Source: Gordonibacter sp. Marseille-P4307 (GTDB lineage Bacteria; Actinomycetota; Coriobacteriia; Coriobacteriales; Eggerthellaceae). From it: a DNA stretch of 64,000 bases. Both the position numbers and the translations under genes were made by a program. Under the pieces are notes generated by a model. It saw only the letters and a program-made list of their open reading frames with translations, was not told where the DNA came from and ran no database searches. Positions within the stretch are counted from its first letter, which is position 1, and the number at the start of each line of letters is the position of its first letter. This document shows positions 47,662 to 56,553 of this stretch, in pieces. The DNA lies in the NCBI RefSeq assembly GCF_900604965.1, contig NZ_UWPD01000001.1, forward strand, positions 1,742,732 to 1,806,731, written 5' to 3'.

Positions 47662-48021
47662 GTGTCATTGCAGCTCAACCTCGCACAGGAACGCGAACTT
47701 CACCGACTGATCGACTACGAGCGATCGCTGTGCTCCGCGAACTCGGATCCGGTGTTTCGCTGCGCGTTTCCCTATCGCCCCGACAACGATCTGCAGGCCG
47801 AGCTCATCGAAACCGGGGCGCTGAATGTGAAAAACGACCCGCGGCATGGGACCATCGTCGTCATCTCGTCTTCCGGTTACTCGCACTTCCCTGAAAAAGC
47901 GCGCGACGAAAAGGCCGAGTACGACCGCGCCCGGCGCGATGCGCGCCTCATCGGCATGACTGCGCTGTTCTCCGCCGTCTGCATGGCAGTGGGGTTCCTT
48001 TTGGGCCTCATCGCCCGCTAA
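47662..48021 (+). CDS. Hypothetical small membrane-anchored protein
   Basis: 119 aa, family not recognised. A soluble N-terminal part (HRLIDYERSLCSANSDPVFR, TIVVISSSGYSHFPEKARDE) is followed by one C-terminal membrane helix (IGMTALFSAVCMAVGFLLGL). Start is GTG at 47662 with AAGG 8 nt before it; TATAAT at 47609-47614 may be the -10. Divergent from tig; ends at a strong terminator. Confidence 0.7.
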   Translation: MSLQLNLAQERELHRLIDYERSLCSANSDPVFRCAFPYRPDNDLQAELIETGALNVKNDPRHGTIVVISSSGYSHFPEKARDEKAEYDRARRDARLIGMTALFSAVCMAVGFLLGLIAR

Positions 48022-48098
48022 CGCAGAGCCGCGGCGAGGTTGCCGCTTCCGAAGCGGTATAAAGCCGCAAAGCCGACACGCCAATGGAGCGGAAGGCA

Positions 48099-48139
48099 AA
48101 ACGGGGGCCGTCGTTTCGCCTGAACGACGGCCCCCGTCT
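48099..48139. terminator. Strong bidirectional terminator between the 119-aa gene and tRNA-Leu
   Basis: A perfect 15-bp stem (ACGGGGGCCGTCGTT with its complement) around a 7-nt loop, flanked by AAAA on the left. Confidence 0.75.
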
Positions 48140-48145
48140 ATCCTG

Positions 48146-48229
48146 TGGTGCGGGCGAAAGGACTTGAACCTTCACGTCAAAGACACCAGAACCTAAATCT
48201 GGCGCGTCTGCCAATTCCGCCACGCCCGC
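48146..48229 (-). tRNA. tRNA-Leu (anticodon UAG)
   Basis: 84 nt with encoded CCA. GCGGGCG pairs with CGCCCGC in the acceptor stem; anticodon stem CCAGA/TCTGG encloses TTTAGGT, giving UAG. A class II variable arm is present, as expected for leucine. Confidence 0.95.
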
Positions 48230-48435
48230 GAACGCGCACAGCCCTGGCTGCGCGGCACGCCTCATAGTACCAGAAACCCAACGACAAGACGCACGGAACC
48301 CGCGGTGGGGTTCGCACGCGATAAAAAACGAGCCGTTTATGAAAAACCCGACGCCGACGCCTATGTTTTTTCGCTAATATTCGTCAAGCAAAATGGGCGG
48401 ATTCGCTCATTGGAAGCCCCGAGGTAAGGAAACCT

Positions 48436-49689
48436 ATGAAAAGCCTTCTACAGAAATGGAGCGGGATCGATCTGATCGTCAGAATCCTGATCGGCCTCGT
48501 CATCGGCGCTGTGCTGGGCATCTTCGCCCCCGCAGACCTCTCGATCGTGACCCTTCTGGGTTCCCTGTTCGTCAACGCCTTGAAGTCCGTGGCACCCATT
48601 CTGGTGTTCTTCCTGGTCATCAGTGCGCTGGCTAACGCGAAGGGCGTCGGAACCATGAAGACCATCGTTCTTCTGTACATCGTCTCCACCTTCGCCGCCG
48701 GCCTCATCGCCGTGCTGGCCTCCTTCGCGTTCCCCATCGAGCTGACGCTTGCAAGCGCCGATGCGGTCGAGCAGTCTTCACCCGAGGGAATCGGCGAGGT
48801 TCTGAACACGCTGATTCTGAACATCACGGTGAACCCCGTCACCGCGCTCATGAAAGCCAACTACATCGGCATCCTCGCGTGGGCCGTCGGCCTGGGCGTG
48901 GCTTTGCGCGCAGCGAGCGAGAACACCAAGTCGGTGTTCGCCTCCATCTCCGATGCCATCGCCAAGATCGTGTACTGGGTTATCCAGCTTGCCCCCTTCG
49001 GCATCCTGGGCCTGGTCTACACGTCCGTTTCCACTAACGGCCTGGAGATCTTCACCGAGTACGGCGCGCTCATCGTCTTGCTGGTGTCGTGCATGTTCTT
49101 CATCGCGCTGGTGGTCAACCCGCTCATCGTGTTCGTGTTCACCCGCAAGAACCCATATCCTTTGGTGCTGCGCACCCTGAAGGATTCGGGGCTCACCGCG
49201 TTCTTCACGCGCTCCTCTGCGGCTAACATCCCCGTGAACATGCAGCTGTGCCGCCGCCTCGGCCTGGAAAAGGACAACTACTCTGTGTCCATCCCGCTGG
49301 GAGCCGCCATCAACATGGCGGGCGCCGCGGTCACCATCTCGGTCATGGCCATGTGCGCGGCCCACACCATGGGCATCGCCATCGACATCCCCACGGCCGT
49401 CATCCTCTCGGTCCTGTCCGCCGTAAGCGCGGCGGGCGCCTCGGGCGTGGCCGGCGGCTCGCTCCTGCTGATCCCGCTCGCCTGCTCGCTGTTCGGCATC
49501 TCCAACGACATCGCCATGCAGGTCGTTGCGATTGGACTCATCATCGGCGTTATCCAGGACTCCTGCGAGACCGCCCTGAACTCCTCGTCCGACGTTCTGT
49601 TCACCGCAACCTCCGAGTACCGCGAGTGGACTCGCGAGGGCCGCACCTTCACCATGGGTGCGTACGTGGAGGATGCCGAGATCGACTAA
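48436..49689 (+). CDS. sstT: Serine/threonine:sodium symporter, SstT-like
   Basis: 417 aa dicarboxylate/amino acid:cation symporter fold. Eight or so hydrophobic segments; hairpin motif LTAFFTRSSAANIPVNMQLC is the SstT form of the substrate-binding loop, and AAINMAGAAVTISVMAMCAA and SGVAGGSLLLIPLACSLFGI form the second half. Takes up serine/threonine with Na+. Preceded by tRNA-Leu on the other strand, followed by a terminator. Confidence 0.92.
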   Translation: MKSLLQKWSGIDLIVRILIGLVIGAVLGIFAPADLSIVTLLGSLFVNALKSVAPILVFFLVISALANAKGVGTMKTIVLLYIVSTFAAGLIAVLASFAFPIELTLASADAVEQSSPEGIGEVLNTLILNITVNPVTALMKANYIGILAWAVGLGVALRAASENTKSVFASISDAIAKIVYWVIQLAPFGILGLVYTSVSTNGLEIFTEYGALIVLLVSCMFFIALVVNPLIVFVFTRKNPYPLVLRTLKDSGLTAFFTRSSAANIPVNMQLCRRLGLEKDNYSVSIPLGAAINMAGAAVTISVMAMCAAHTMGIAIDIPTAVILSVLSAVSAAGASGVAGGSLLLIPLACSLFGISNDIAMQVVAIGLIIGVIQDSCETALNSSSDVLFTATSEYREWTREGRTFTMGAYVEDAEID

Positions 49690-49724
49690 CCCACCTTCCT
49701 TCCGCCCATTTCATATTTGTGGAG

Positions 49725-49759
49725 AAAATCGCTCGTCACCTGTGGCGGGCGATTTTTTT
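49725..49759 (+). terminator. Intrinsic terminator after sstT
   Basis: AAATCGCTCG and CGGGCGATTT arms with a run of seven T, 36 bp after the sstT stop. Confidence 0.8.
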
Positions 49760-49765
49760 CGCACC

Positions 49766-49798
49766 TTTAAGGTTCCTTTAAGGCAGGGCCCGTACAGT
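49766..49798 (+). promoter_or_regulatory. Promoter with tandem OmpR-family-like operator
   Basis: TTTAAG at 49766-49771 and 49777-49782 are separated by 5 bp (11-bp period), the geometry bound by OmpR/PmrA-type regulator dimers. They overlap the -35 position of a TACAGT -10 box at 49793-49798 (17 bp spacing). It drives rightward transcription from about 49805. Confidence 0.5.
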
Positions 49799-50017
49799 AA
49801 GCGCCATCGAAAGCGGGGCGACGAAAAGAACTCGGAACATCCCCTCGAAGATGGGAGCGAAACCCATCGAGAGCGTCGCCCGTTTTCGCTGAAAACCGCA
49901 TACCCGCGTGTTCGCCGAAGCGAGAACCCTCCCTTTCTCCTTTCCCTTCACCGTCGCTTCGAGCCGGATCCCCCTTGCTGAGCGCCCTGTTCTCCCTTGA
50001 CAGGGCGCTACTTTTTT
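49799..50017 (+). ncRNA. Candidate short transcript or leader bounded by a strong terminator
   Basis: From the predicted start near 49805 to the terminator at 49981-50017 there is no convincing reading frame; the longest with an ATG encodes 13 residues without a ribosome binding site. The roughly 210-nt product could be a small RNA or an attenuated leader of the phosphoesterase gene at 50217. Together with 50018-50216, in which I see nothing, this fills the gap between sstT and that gene. Confidence 0.35.
49981..50017 (+). terminator. Strong intrinsic terminator upstream of phosphoesterase gene
   Basis: Perfect 10-bp stem AGCGCCCTGT/ACAGGGCGCT, 9-nt loop, then TACTTTTTT. Confidence 0.8.
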
Positions 50018-50216
50018 CCAGCGCGCCCCCGTCGCAGCCGGCCGGGATCGAACCGAGGGGCGGATGGGGCGAAAGCGGGACGGCCCGGCGGGAAGGTGGA
50101 TCGGGCCGAGCGGGTGATCCGATGCAGACGGTGGCGCAACGCAGCCGACAGTCCTATGATGCTCGAAAAGCCTGGGCATCTGGCCGCGGGCCGGACCGCT
50201 ATCGAGACGGGAACCT

Positions 50217-51032
50217 ATGAACAGCGACCATCAGCCCCGCACCACCCCCGCCGCCCGATTCCTCATCATGAGCGACACCCACGTCTCGCTTGCGAAGCCC
50301 TACCGGGCCAAGAGGCTCGAAAACGCCATCTCGAAGGCGCTGGAGCTTCAACCGGATTCGACCGCGATCATCGTCGGCGACTTCACCGACTACGGAATGC
50401 CCTGGGAATACCGGTTGGTGGCCCGAGCCGCGCGGCGCGCGGGCCTGCAGCGCGACCGGCTCGTCCTCGCGCTGGGGAACCACGAGTGCCGTCTCCCCCG
50501 CTTCGCCTGGTCGCTCTCGCGTTTCGCGCGGCACGTCGAATCGAAGGCGCCCTATCGGGACCTCACCGTGGGCTGCGCGCACCTGATCCTGCTCGCTGGG
50601 GACGAGAAGCCGCAGCGCTGGGACGGCTGCAGGATATCGGATGGCCAGCTGGAATGGCTCGACCGACTGCTTTCGGGCGATGAGGAGGAAGGTTCGATGT
50701 CGCTCGTCTTCAACCACGAGCCGCTCTTCGACACGGTCGAGGGAAGTCTCGCGCATCACGGGAGCGGCCGCTCGATCGAAAACGACGCGGATCTCAGGGC
50801 GGTGCTCGATCGCCATCCCGGCGCATACGTGTTCACCGGGCACAGCCACTTCCCCCTCGACACGAGGCGCATAGGCAACGGTCCCACGTTCGCGAACACG
50901 GGAGCCATCGCCTACGACGACGGCTACGGTCGGGAGTTCGCCCAAGGGTGGTTCGCAACCGTCGATGAGCGCGGCGTTTCCCTGCGCGGATACGACTTCA
51001 TCGAGAGATCCTGGATCGACGGCTGCCGATAG
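50217..51032 (+). CDS. Calcineurin-like metallophosphoesterase
   Basis: 271 aa. All five family metal-binding motifs are visible: MSDTHVS (DxH), IVGDFTDYG (GDxxD), ALGNHECRL (GNHE), FNHEPLF and TGHSHFP (GHxH). No signal peptide. Substrate unknown. No clear Shine-Dalgarno before the ATG. Confidence 0.88.
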   Translation: MNSDHQPRTTPAARFLIMSDTHVSLAKPYRAKRLENAISKALELQPDSTAIIVGDFTDYGMPWEYRLVARAARRAGLQRDRLVLALGNHECRLPRFAWSLSRFARHVESKAPYRDLTVGCAHLILLAGDEKPQRWDGCRISDGQLEWLDRLLSGDEEEGSMSLVFNHEPLFDTVEGSLAHHGSGRSIENDADLRAVLDRHPGAYVFTGHSHFPLDTRRIGNGPTFANTGAIAYDDGYGREFAQGWFATVDERGVSLRGYDFIERSWIDGCR

Positions 51033-51071
51033 CAGACGCGCACCTCCTGCGGGACGGCCCGCTGCCACATG

Positions 51072-51105
51072 GACGAGGCCGCCGGGAAAACCCGGCGGCC
51101 TCGTT
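51072..51105. terminator. Stem-loop terminator between converging genes
   Basis: Perfect 14-bp stem (ACGAGGCCGCCGGG) around AAAA; few T residues follow on either side. Confidence 0.6.
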
Positions 51106-51168
51106 GGTACCGCGCATATGAAAGGCCCGCGCAAAGCGCCGAAGCGCCCGGCGCCTGCGAAAGGTCGC

Positions 51169-52243
51169 CTAGTCGATATACCCCGATGCGGGGATGGACA
51201 TCATGGCCTCGTCAGAAAGCGCAGCCGTGCCTCCGAAGATCCAACCGGAGCATTGCTTCCAGGAAGGGGTGTTCCAACCCTTGCGGGCCACCTCGGTGAT
51301 GGCGGACGTATCGTAGTCGGTGGCAAGCAGCAGAACCGAATCCTGCTTTCCGCACAAAGCCGCGCCCGTCAGCGCATCGTACCAGCTGTTCGCCGTGGCC
51401 ACGCCCATACCCTCGCGGGAAGCGCCCTCGTCGAGGCGCTTCTGGGCGAAGAGCTTCGACGTGGCGACCGCATCGGCGCCGCCCACGCGCTGGAGCAAGC
51501 GGGATTCGAGCTGCTTTTCCACCGAAGCGGGAACGGCAGCGGTACCGCCCATCACGATGACCTTCCTATTCCCGATGACGGAAAGGGTCGTGCTCGACAG
51601 GCTGCCGTCGGGCTGGGTGAAAAACACCGGGGGCATGCTTCGCATAGGCGAAGGGAGCGGCGGACAGCGCATCGTGGAAGGTGCCGGCCGTGGCAACCAC
51701 CGCGTATTCGGACTTGTTGCCGACGGCCTCGGACACGGCCTCGGCCGTACCGGCGGCATCGGCCCCTACGTAGCGCTTGAGATCCGAACCGGCGACGGCG
51801 GCAAGCTCGGCGGCGGTCTTCTCGGACACGGCGGCCTCGCCGCCCACGATCACGACCTTGGCCGGCTTCAGGCGCTTAAGCTGGTCGCGCGTCTGCTGAG
51901 GGACCGAATCGCGGTACGACAGCAGCACCGGCGCGCCCTCGCTGCCGGCAAGCGCCGATACGGACAGCGCATCCCACCAGCCCTCGGCCGAGGCGATGAC
52001 GACCGTCCCGCCCTCGACCGACCAGCCCGCATTGCTCGACACAATGGAAGCCATAGTATCGAGCGCGATGTCGCCTGACAAGCGCGGCCAACCCGGTTGG
52101 GGCTTGGAGCCCGTGATCACATTGCCGTACGCATCGGTTTTCACCGCGGGGGCGGCGGGCTCGTCCGCAAAGGCCGCGCCGACCGGAAGCGCGAGGGCGC
52201 ACGTAAGCGCCAAGGACGCCGCCAGCATGGCTCTCTTCTTCAT
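51169..52243 (-). pseudogene. Secreted cell-wall-binding-repeat (CWB2) protein, frameshifted
   Basis: A signal peptide (MKKRAMLAASLALTCALALP, then ADEP) is followed by CWB2-type repeats that anchor proteins to the wall: TVVIASAEGWWDALSVSALA, AKVVIVGGEAAVSEKTAAEL, YAVVATAGTFHDALSAAPFA. The frame is lost near 51629-51633 and the homologous sequence continues one frame over (PVFFTQPDGSLSSTTLSVIG, KVIVMGGTAAVPASVEKQLE, VATANSWYDALTGAALCGKQ, GWIFGGTAALSDEAMM) to a stop at 51169. Removing one base from the CCCCC run at 51629-51633 joins the two parts into one protein of about 357 aa. This may be a real mutation, a phase-variable tract or a sequencing error. Confidence 0.8.
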
Positions 52244-52330
52244 GAGGTTGGTTCCTTTTCAAATGACTCTTCTCGTCACCATTTGACTTTTATTCAATAT
52301 AGTGGTCGATTCTCAATAATATATTTAGTT

Positions 52331-52612
52331 ATGTCAATGAATATTGAATATCTTCTCGAAACAACCGCGACGCGAAAGGCGGCCGAGGCGGGACGCATCG
52401 AGGACCAGACGGTCGAGGGATTCGCCACCGAGAAGAACCCCAAGTTCGAGGTGTACGCCGACAAGGCCGGCGAGCTGCGCTTCCGCCTGAAGGCCTCGAA
52501 CGGCGAGATCGTTGCGATCGGAGAGGGCTACAAAACCAAGGCCAGCTGCATGAACGGCATCGAAAGCGTCATGAAAAACGCCCCCGAGGCGTCCATCGTC
52601 GACGCCGAATAG
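52331..52612 (+). CDS. DUF1508 (YegP-like) protein
   Basis: 93 aa with one DUF1508 unit: NPKFEVYADKAGELRFRLKA, SNGEIVAIGEGYKTKASCMN, GIESVMKNAPEASIVD. About 30 residues precede the domain. The ATG at 52331 is preferred, but no good ribosome binding site is seen and an ATG at 52337 is possible. Small stress-linked proteins of unknown biochemistry. Confidence 0.8.
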   Translation: MSMNIEYLLETTATRKAAEAGRIEDQTVEGFATEKNPKFEVYADKAGELRFRLKASNGEIVAIGEGYKTKASCMNGIESVMKNAPEASIVDAE

Positions 52613-52631
52613 CCCGGTAACCCAGCTTGAA

Positions 52632-52668
52632 GAAAAGGCCGCGCCGGCACCGCTCGCGCGGCCTTTTC
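52632..52668 (+). terminator. Intrinsic terminator after the DUF1508 gene
   Basis: GAAAAGGCCGCG/CGCGGCCTTTTC stem, 13-nt loop, 20 bp after the stop codon. Confidence 0.75.
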
Positions 52669-52734
52669 TGCGCGCGCCGATCCCGCAAGGGGAAATGAAA
52701 AGACCAGCGACTCGGCGCTGGCCTGGGAGTTTCA

Positions 52735-52810
52735 TGGTGGACCGTCGGGGACTCGAACCCCGGACCTTGGGATTAAGAGTCCCCTGCTCTACCAACTAAG
52801 CTAACGGTCC
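52735..52810 (-). tRNA. tRNA-Lys (anticodon CUU)
   Basis: 76 nt with encoded CCA. Acceptor GGACCGT/ACGGTCC, loop CTCTTAA gives CUU. The anticodon stem has a G-A mismatch at its outer pair. Confidence 0.95.
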
Positions 52811-52896
52811 ATGAAAGGTATGTTGCTGCGCATCTCGAACAGCGCTGGAACAGTTTAGCAGACATCGAAGCGATTGCAAGATCTTTTCCAGCGCGC

Positions 52897-52974
52897 TGGG
52901 GTGGATGATCGGACTCGAACCGACGACCTCCAGAGCCACAATCTGGCGTTCTAGCCAACTGAACTACACCCACC
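52897..52974 (-). tRNA. tRNA-His (anticodon GUG)
   Basis: Acceptor GTGGGTG/CATCCAC with the extra G at -1 facing discriminator C, and encoded CCA. Anticodon stem CCAGA/TCTGG with loop TTGTGGC gives GUG. Confidence 0.95.
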
Positions 52975-53094
52975 AAATGCGCAAGGAGACATACTAGAGG
53001 CATAGCAGCAGAAAATCAAGAGGTCGAGGGCTTTTAATTCCCTCTTTTCGCACCCATATCCGATAAACGCAGAAACGCTGGACGTTTCAAACAG

Positions 53095-53112
53095 AGGTGA
53101 AGTTACTCACCT
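53095..53112. promoter_or_regulatory. Inverted repeat just upstream of the NYN gene -10 box
   Basis: AGGTGA and TCACCT form a perfect dyad around AGTTAC, 7 bp before TATAAT at 53120-53125. The position would overlap RNA polymerase, so it could be an operator. Confidence 0.4.
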
Positions 53113-53175
53113 GGGGATTTATAATCAAGTCTGCACATCCTCGGCATCATGCCACTTTCACCATAAGGAGACCCG

Positions 53176-54372
53176 ATGGACGTCAAACCATCGTCCGAGA
53201 AGCGCCTCGCCCTTCTCATCGACGCCGACAACGTTTCGTACAAGTACATAAGCGCCGTTCTGGACGAGCTGTCCAAGTACGGCATCGTCACCTACAAGCG
53301 CATCTACGGTGACTGGACCAACCCCCAACACGCCAAATGGAAGGACAAGCTGCTGCAAAACTCCATCCTCCCCATGCAGCAGTACAGCTATACCCAGGGA
53401 AAGAACTCCACCGACTCGGCGCTCATCATCGACGCCATGGATATCCTCTACACAAACTCGGTCGACGGATTCTGCCTCGTGTCAAGCGACAGCGACTTCA
53501 CCAGGCTTGCCGCGCGCATCCGCGAAAGCGGCCTTACGGTAATCGGCATGGGAGAGAAAAAGACCCCGCTTCCCTTCCGCACCGCCTGCGACATCTTCAC
53601 CACCCTCGAGGTGCTGATCCAGGGATCGGAACCCAAGGGACGCCCTCATAAGGCGCGCGGAGCCAACGACGAGCGCTCTGCCGACGAGCCAACGCTGTCC
53701 CGGGCGAAGATCGAGATGACCGTCGCGTCGATCATCAACGACAACCTGGCCCAAGACAAGCCCACCACGCTCAGCGACGTCGGAAACCGCCTGCTCAAGC
53801 GCTACCCCGACTTCGACGTGCGCAACTACGGCACCAACCAGCTGAAAAAGCTGCTGAGCGACTTCTCTTCGCTCAGCATCGAGACGAAGGGTTCCATCGC
53901 CATCGTCAGCTTGGTGGAACCGAAGGCGAATCCCACGCCCGACGCGGAAAAGCCCACGCCCGGGCGCGCGTTCAGGAACCGCAGGAACCAGGGCAAACCT
54001 TCGGAGCAAGACCAGCCGATAGTCGAGCAGCCGAAGCAAGAAGAATCCCCGCGCAAGGAGCCCAAGCGCAAGCTCGCAGCAAAACCCCAGGCAACAGGCG
54101 AGACGGCGGCTCCCGCCAAGACCCCCGACCAGAACGACCATATGGAGGCCATCCAGTCCTACATTGCCGCGGAAATCGATCGCGCCGGAGAGCGGGGCGT
54201 GGCCATGCCCACGCTCGGGAAGCGTCTCCGTGCGCAATTCGAAGGATTCGACCACAAGGCGTTCGGATACCCTAAGCTCATCGATTTCCTGGCGCAGCTC
54301 GACGGCATCGCCGTCGATCGGCGCGAACGTTCGAGCTACGCTGTCGCTGAAAGATTCGCATCTGAAAAATAG
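53176..54372 (+). CDS. NYN-domain nuclease with two OST-HTH/LOTUS domains
   Basis: 398 aa. Residues about 10-155 are a NYN (PIN-like) domain: RLALLIDADNVSYKYISAVL, TDSALIIDAMDIL, GFCLVSSDSDFTRLAARIRE, with conserved acidic residues expected to bind metal. An OST-HTH/LOTUS domain follows at about 175-245 (TTLSDVGNRLLKRYPDFDVR), then a charged linker and a second one at about 320-395 (VAMPTLGKRLRAQFEGFDHK). The family is thought to act on RNA. AAGGAG precedes the ATG by 5 nt. Confidence 0.88.
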   Translation: MDVKPSSEKRLALLIDADNVSYKYISAVLDELSKYGIVTYKRIYGDWTNPQHAKWKDKLLQNSILPMQQYSYTQGKNSTDSALIIDAMDILYTNSVDGFCLVSSDSDFTRLAARIRESGLTVIGMGEKKTPLPFRTACDIFTTLEVLIQGSEPKGRPHKARGANDERSADEPTLSRAKIEMTVASIINDNLAQDKPTTLSDVGNRLLKRYPDFDVRNYGTNQLKKLLSDFSSLSIETKGSIAIVSLVEPKANPTPDAEKPTPGRAFRNRRNQGKPSEQDQPIVEQPKQEESPRKEPKRKLAAKPQATGETAAPAKTPDQNDHMEAIQSYIAAEIDRAGERGVAMPTLGKRLRAQFEGFDHKAFGYPKLIDFLAQLDGIAVDRRERSSYAVAERFASEK

Positions 54373-54417
54373 CCCGGCACTGCCCTGATCGACGACATCC
54401 CGAAAGGACCCTCGCCC

Positions 54418-56451
54418 ATGGAAACACTCACACTCGCTCTGGTTCTTTTAGCGGCAGTGCTGGTTTCCGCCATCGTAGAGCAGATCCTTCCCAAGGTCTC
54501 GTCCCCCCTCGTCCAGATCGGCATGGGGGCGCTCGTGGCGACCGCCGCGCAAGGGCACGTTTCGATCGAGCTGGAACCCGAGATCTTTCTGGTTCTGTTC
54601 ATCGCCCCGCTACTGTTCAACGAAGCCCGCGAGGCCGACAAGGCCCAGCTGTGGAAGAACAGGTCGGCCACGCTGGCCTACGCGATCGGACTCGTGCTGG
54701 TCATCGCCTTGGCCATTGGGTTTTCCGTACACGCGCTGATCCCTTCCGTCGGCCTGTTCGCCGCCCTCGCCCTGGGAGCGGCCCTGGGACCGACCGACGC
54801 GGTGGCCGTGGCGGCTCTCAGCGACGAGGCCGATATTCCCGAACGTCAGCAAGCTGTCTTGCAGGGAGAATCGCTCCTCAACGACGCGTCGGGCATCGTT
54901 GCGTTCCAGTTCGCCATCGCCGTGGCGGTCGGAGGGTCGTTTGAGGCCTCGCAAGCAGTGGCCGACTTCCTGGTAGAGTTCTTCGGGGGACTCGCTTTGG
55001 GCATCGGCATCGGCATCGTCGTCAACCTCATCACCGCCAAGGTACGCGACCTGGGGCTTGAAAACACCACCTTCCACGTGCTGTATCAGATCTTCACCCC
55101 GTTCATCGCCTTTCTTATCGGAGAAAAGGTCGGCGTGAGCGCCGTTATCGCAGTGGTCGCCTGCGGCGTAACCATGTCGTTCGCGCGGCGCAACCTCGGA
55201 CCTTCCATCGCGCACATGAACATCGTGTCGGCCAGCGTCTGGAAGGTGCTCACCTTCACCCTGAACGGCATCGTATTCGTTTTGCTGGGCACTCAGATCC
55301 CCAACGCGTTTTTCGGCGGGTTCATGCTGCCCTTGGCCAATGTCGAACTTCTGGGATACGTGGTGCTGGTCACCCTCATCATGCACGGAGCGCGCCTTTT
55401 ATGGTCGCTGGCCGCCGAACGCATCGCCGATAGGAGAAGCGAGACGAAGCGCCCCTTCCCCCAACGACTGCGCGGCGCGGCGCTCACTACGCTGGCCGGG
55501 GCAAAGGGAACCATCACGCTGGCCATCATGTTCACCATCCCTACCACCATGGTCGCCAACGACGTCGTTGTGCGCTTCCCCAATCGTGACCTGCTAATCT
55601 TCATCGCATCGGGCGTTATCCTGCTATCCCTCGTGCTTGCCACGTTCCTCGTACCGCTTCTCGCACCCCGAAAGAAGGAGTCGGAGCACCTGGACACCAA
55701 GCGAGAGAAGGCTGAAAAGAAAGCCGACATCATGCGCGCGGTCATCGAAGAGCTCTCGGCGCGCCAAACCGCATCGAACCGTCGCGCGACCTCGGAAGTG
55801 ATCAGGCGCTACAACGACCGCATCGCCCGCGTCCTAGAGTCGGGAGACATCGAGGCCGCCTCCGATACCGAGCTGCGCATCCAGGCGCTCGCATGGGAGC
55901 AGGAACACGTTTGGAACCTGATCGAGCGCGGAGAAATCCCCCTTATTGAAGGGTACCGATTCGCAAGCCGCCTGGAGCATCTGGAGGCAGCGATAGAGCG
56001 CTCGAACGGCCGCCTCACCCGGTTCAGATCGCGGGCGGGCCGATTCCTCCTGGCATCGAGGACCTATTGGCACAAGGCCAGCCGGCGTCTCCCCCGAACA
56101 GAGAAGACCGACTCGGCCCAGATCATGCGTGATATCCAAGCGCGCGCCGTCAAACACGCCATACAGCGCATGCAAGCCGAGATGGCCAAGGACGGCACCC
56201 CCACCGAAGCGTACAGCAGGCTCATCATCGAATACCAGATGGCCCTGGCGTCTTTGTCGCCGTCCTCCCCCTCCATAACGGCGATCGCGAACCGGGAAAG
56301 CTCGGTTGAAGAGGTGGTAAGAACCGGTCTCATCATCGAACTCGAACAGATACAGTCGGCCTATGAAGAGGGCAGGCTGTCGCGCAGCGAGGCGCGCGGC
56401 ATGAGACAGAACGTCATGCTGATGCAGATCGATTTGGACAACCAGGTGTAA
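54418..56451 (+). CDS. CPA1-family Na+/H+ antiporter with long cytoplasmic tail
   Basis: 677 aa. About 12 membrane segments in residues 1-425. Seen: FIAPLLFNEAREADKAQLWK, ALGPTDAVAVAALSDEADIP and GESLLNDASGIVAFQFAIAV (ND ion-binding motif). Residues about 430-677 are a charged helical tail (AEKKADIMRAVIEELSARQT), probably regulatory. Exchanges cytoplasmic Na+ or K+ for protons. It follows the NYN gene by 45 bp and may share its transcript. Confidence 0.92.
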   Translation: METLTLALVLLAAVLVSAIVEQILPKVSSPLVQIGMGALVATAAQGHVSIELEPEIFLVLFIAPLLFNEAREADKAQLWKNRSATLAYAIGLVLVIALAIGFSVHALIPSVGLFAALALGAALGPTDAVAVAALSDEADIPERQQAVLQGESLLNDASGIVAFQFAIAVAVGGSFEASQAVADFLVEFFGGLALGIGIGIVVNLITAKVRDLGLENTTFHVLYQIFTPFIAFLIGEKVGVSAVIAVVACGVTMSFARRNLGPSIAHMNIVSASVWKVLTFTLNGIVFVLLGTQIPNAFFGGFMLPLANVELLGYVVLVTLIMHGARLLWSLAAERIADRRSETKRPFPQRLRGAALTTLAGAKGTITLAIMFTIPTTMVANDVVVRFPNRDLLIFIASGVILLSLVLATFLVPLLAPRKKESEHLDTKREKAEKKADIMRAVIEELSARQTASNRRATSEVIRRYNDRIARVLESGDIEAASDTELRIQALAWEQEHVWNLIERGEIPLIEGYRFASRLEHLEAAIERSNGRLTRFRSRAGRFLLASRTYWHKASRRLPRTEKTDSAQIMRDIQARAVKHAIQRMQAEMAKDGTPTEAYSRLIIEYQMALASLSPSSPSITAIANRESSVEEVVRTGLIIELEQIQSAYEEGRLSRSEARGMRQNVMLMQIDLDNQV

Positions 56452-56553
56452 GGAAGGCTCCTCGATCGAGGGGCCTTCCCTTGCCCGTGCTGTGGGCGCG
56501 CCACGTCGATCGCGAAAGCAAGCCGAGCATAACCTCGCGACCGACGCAAACCG

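Noticed and set aside
51629..51633. Programmed ribosomal frameshift in the CWB2 gene
   Set aside because: No slippery heptamer or downstream structure recognised; a mutation, phase variation or sequencing error is simpler.
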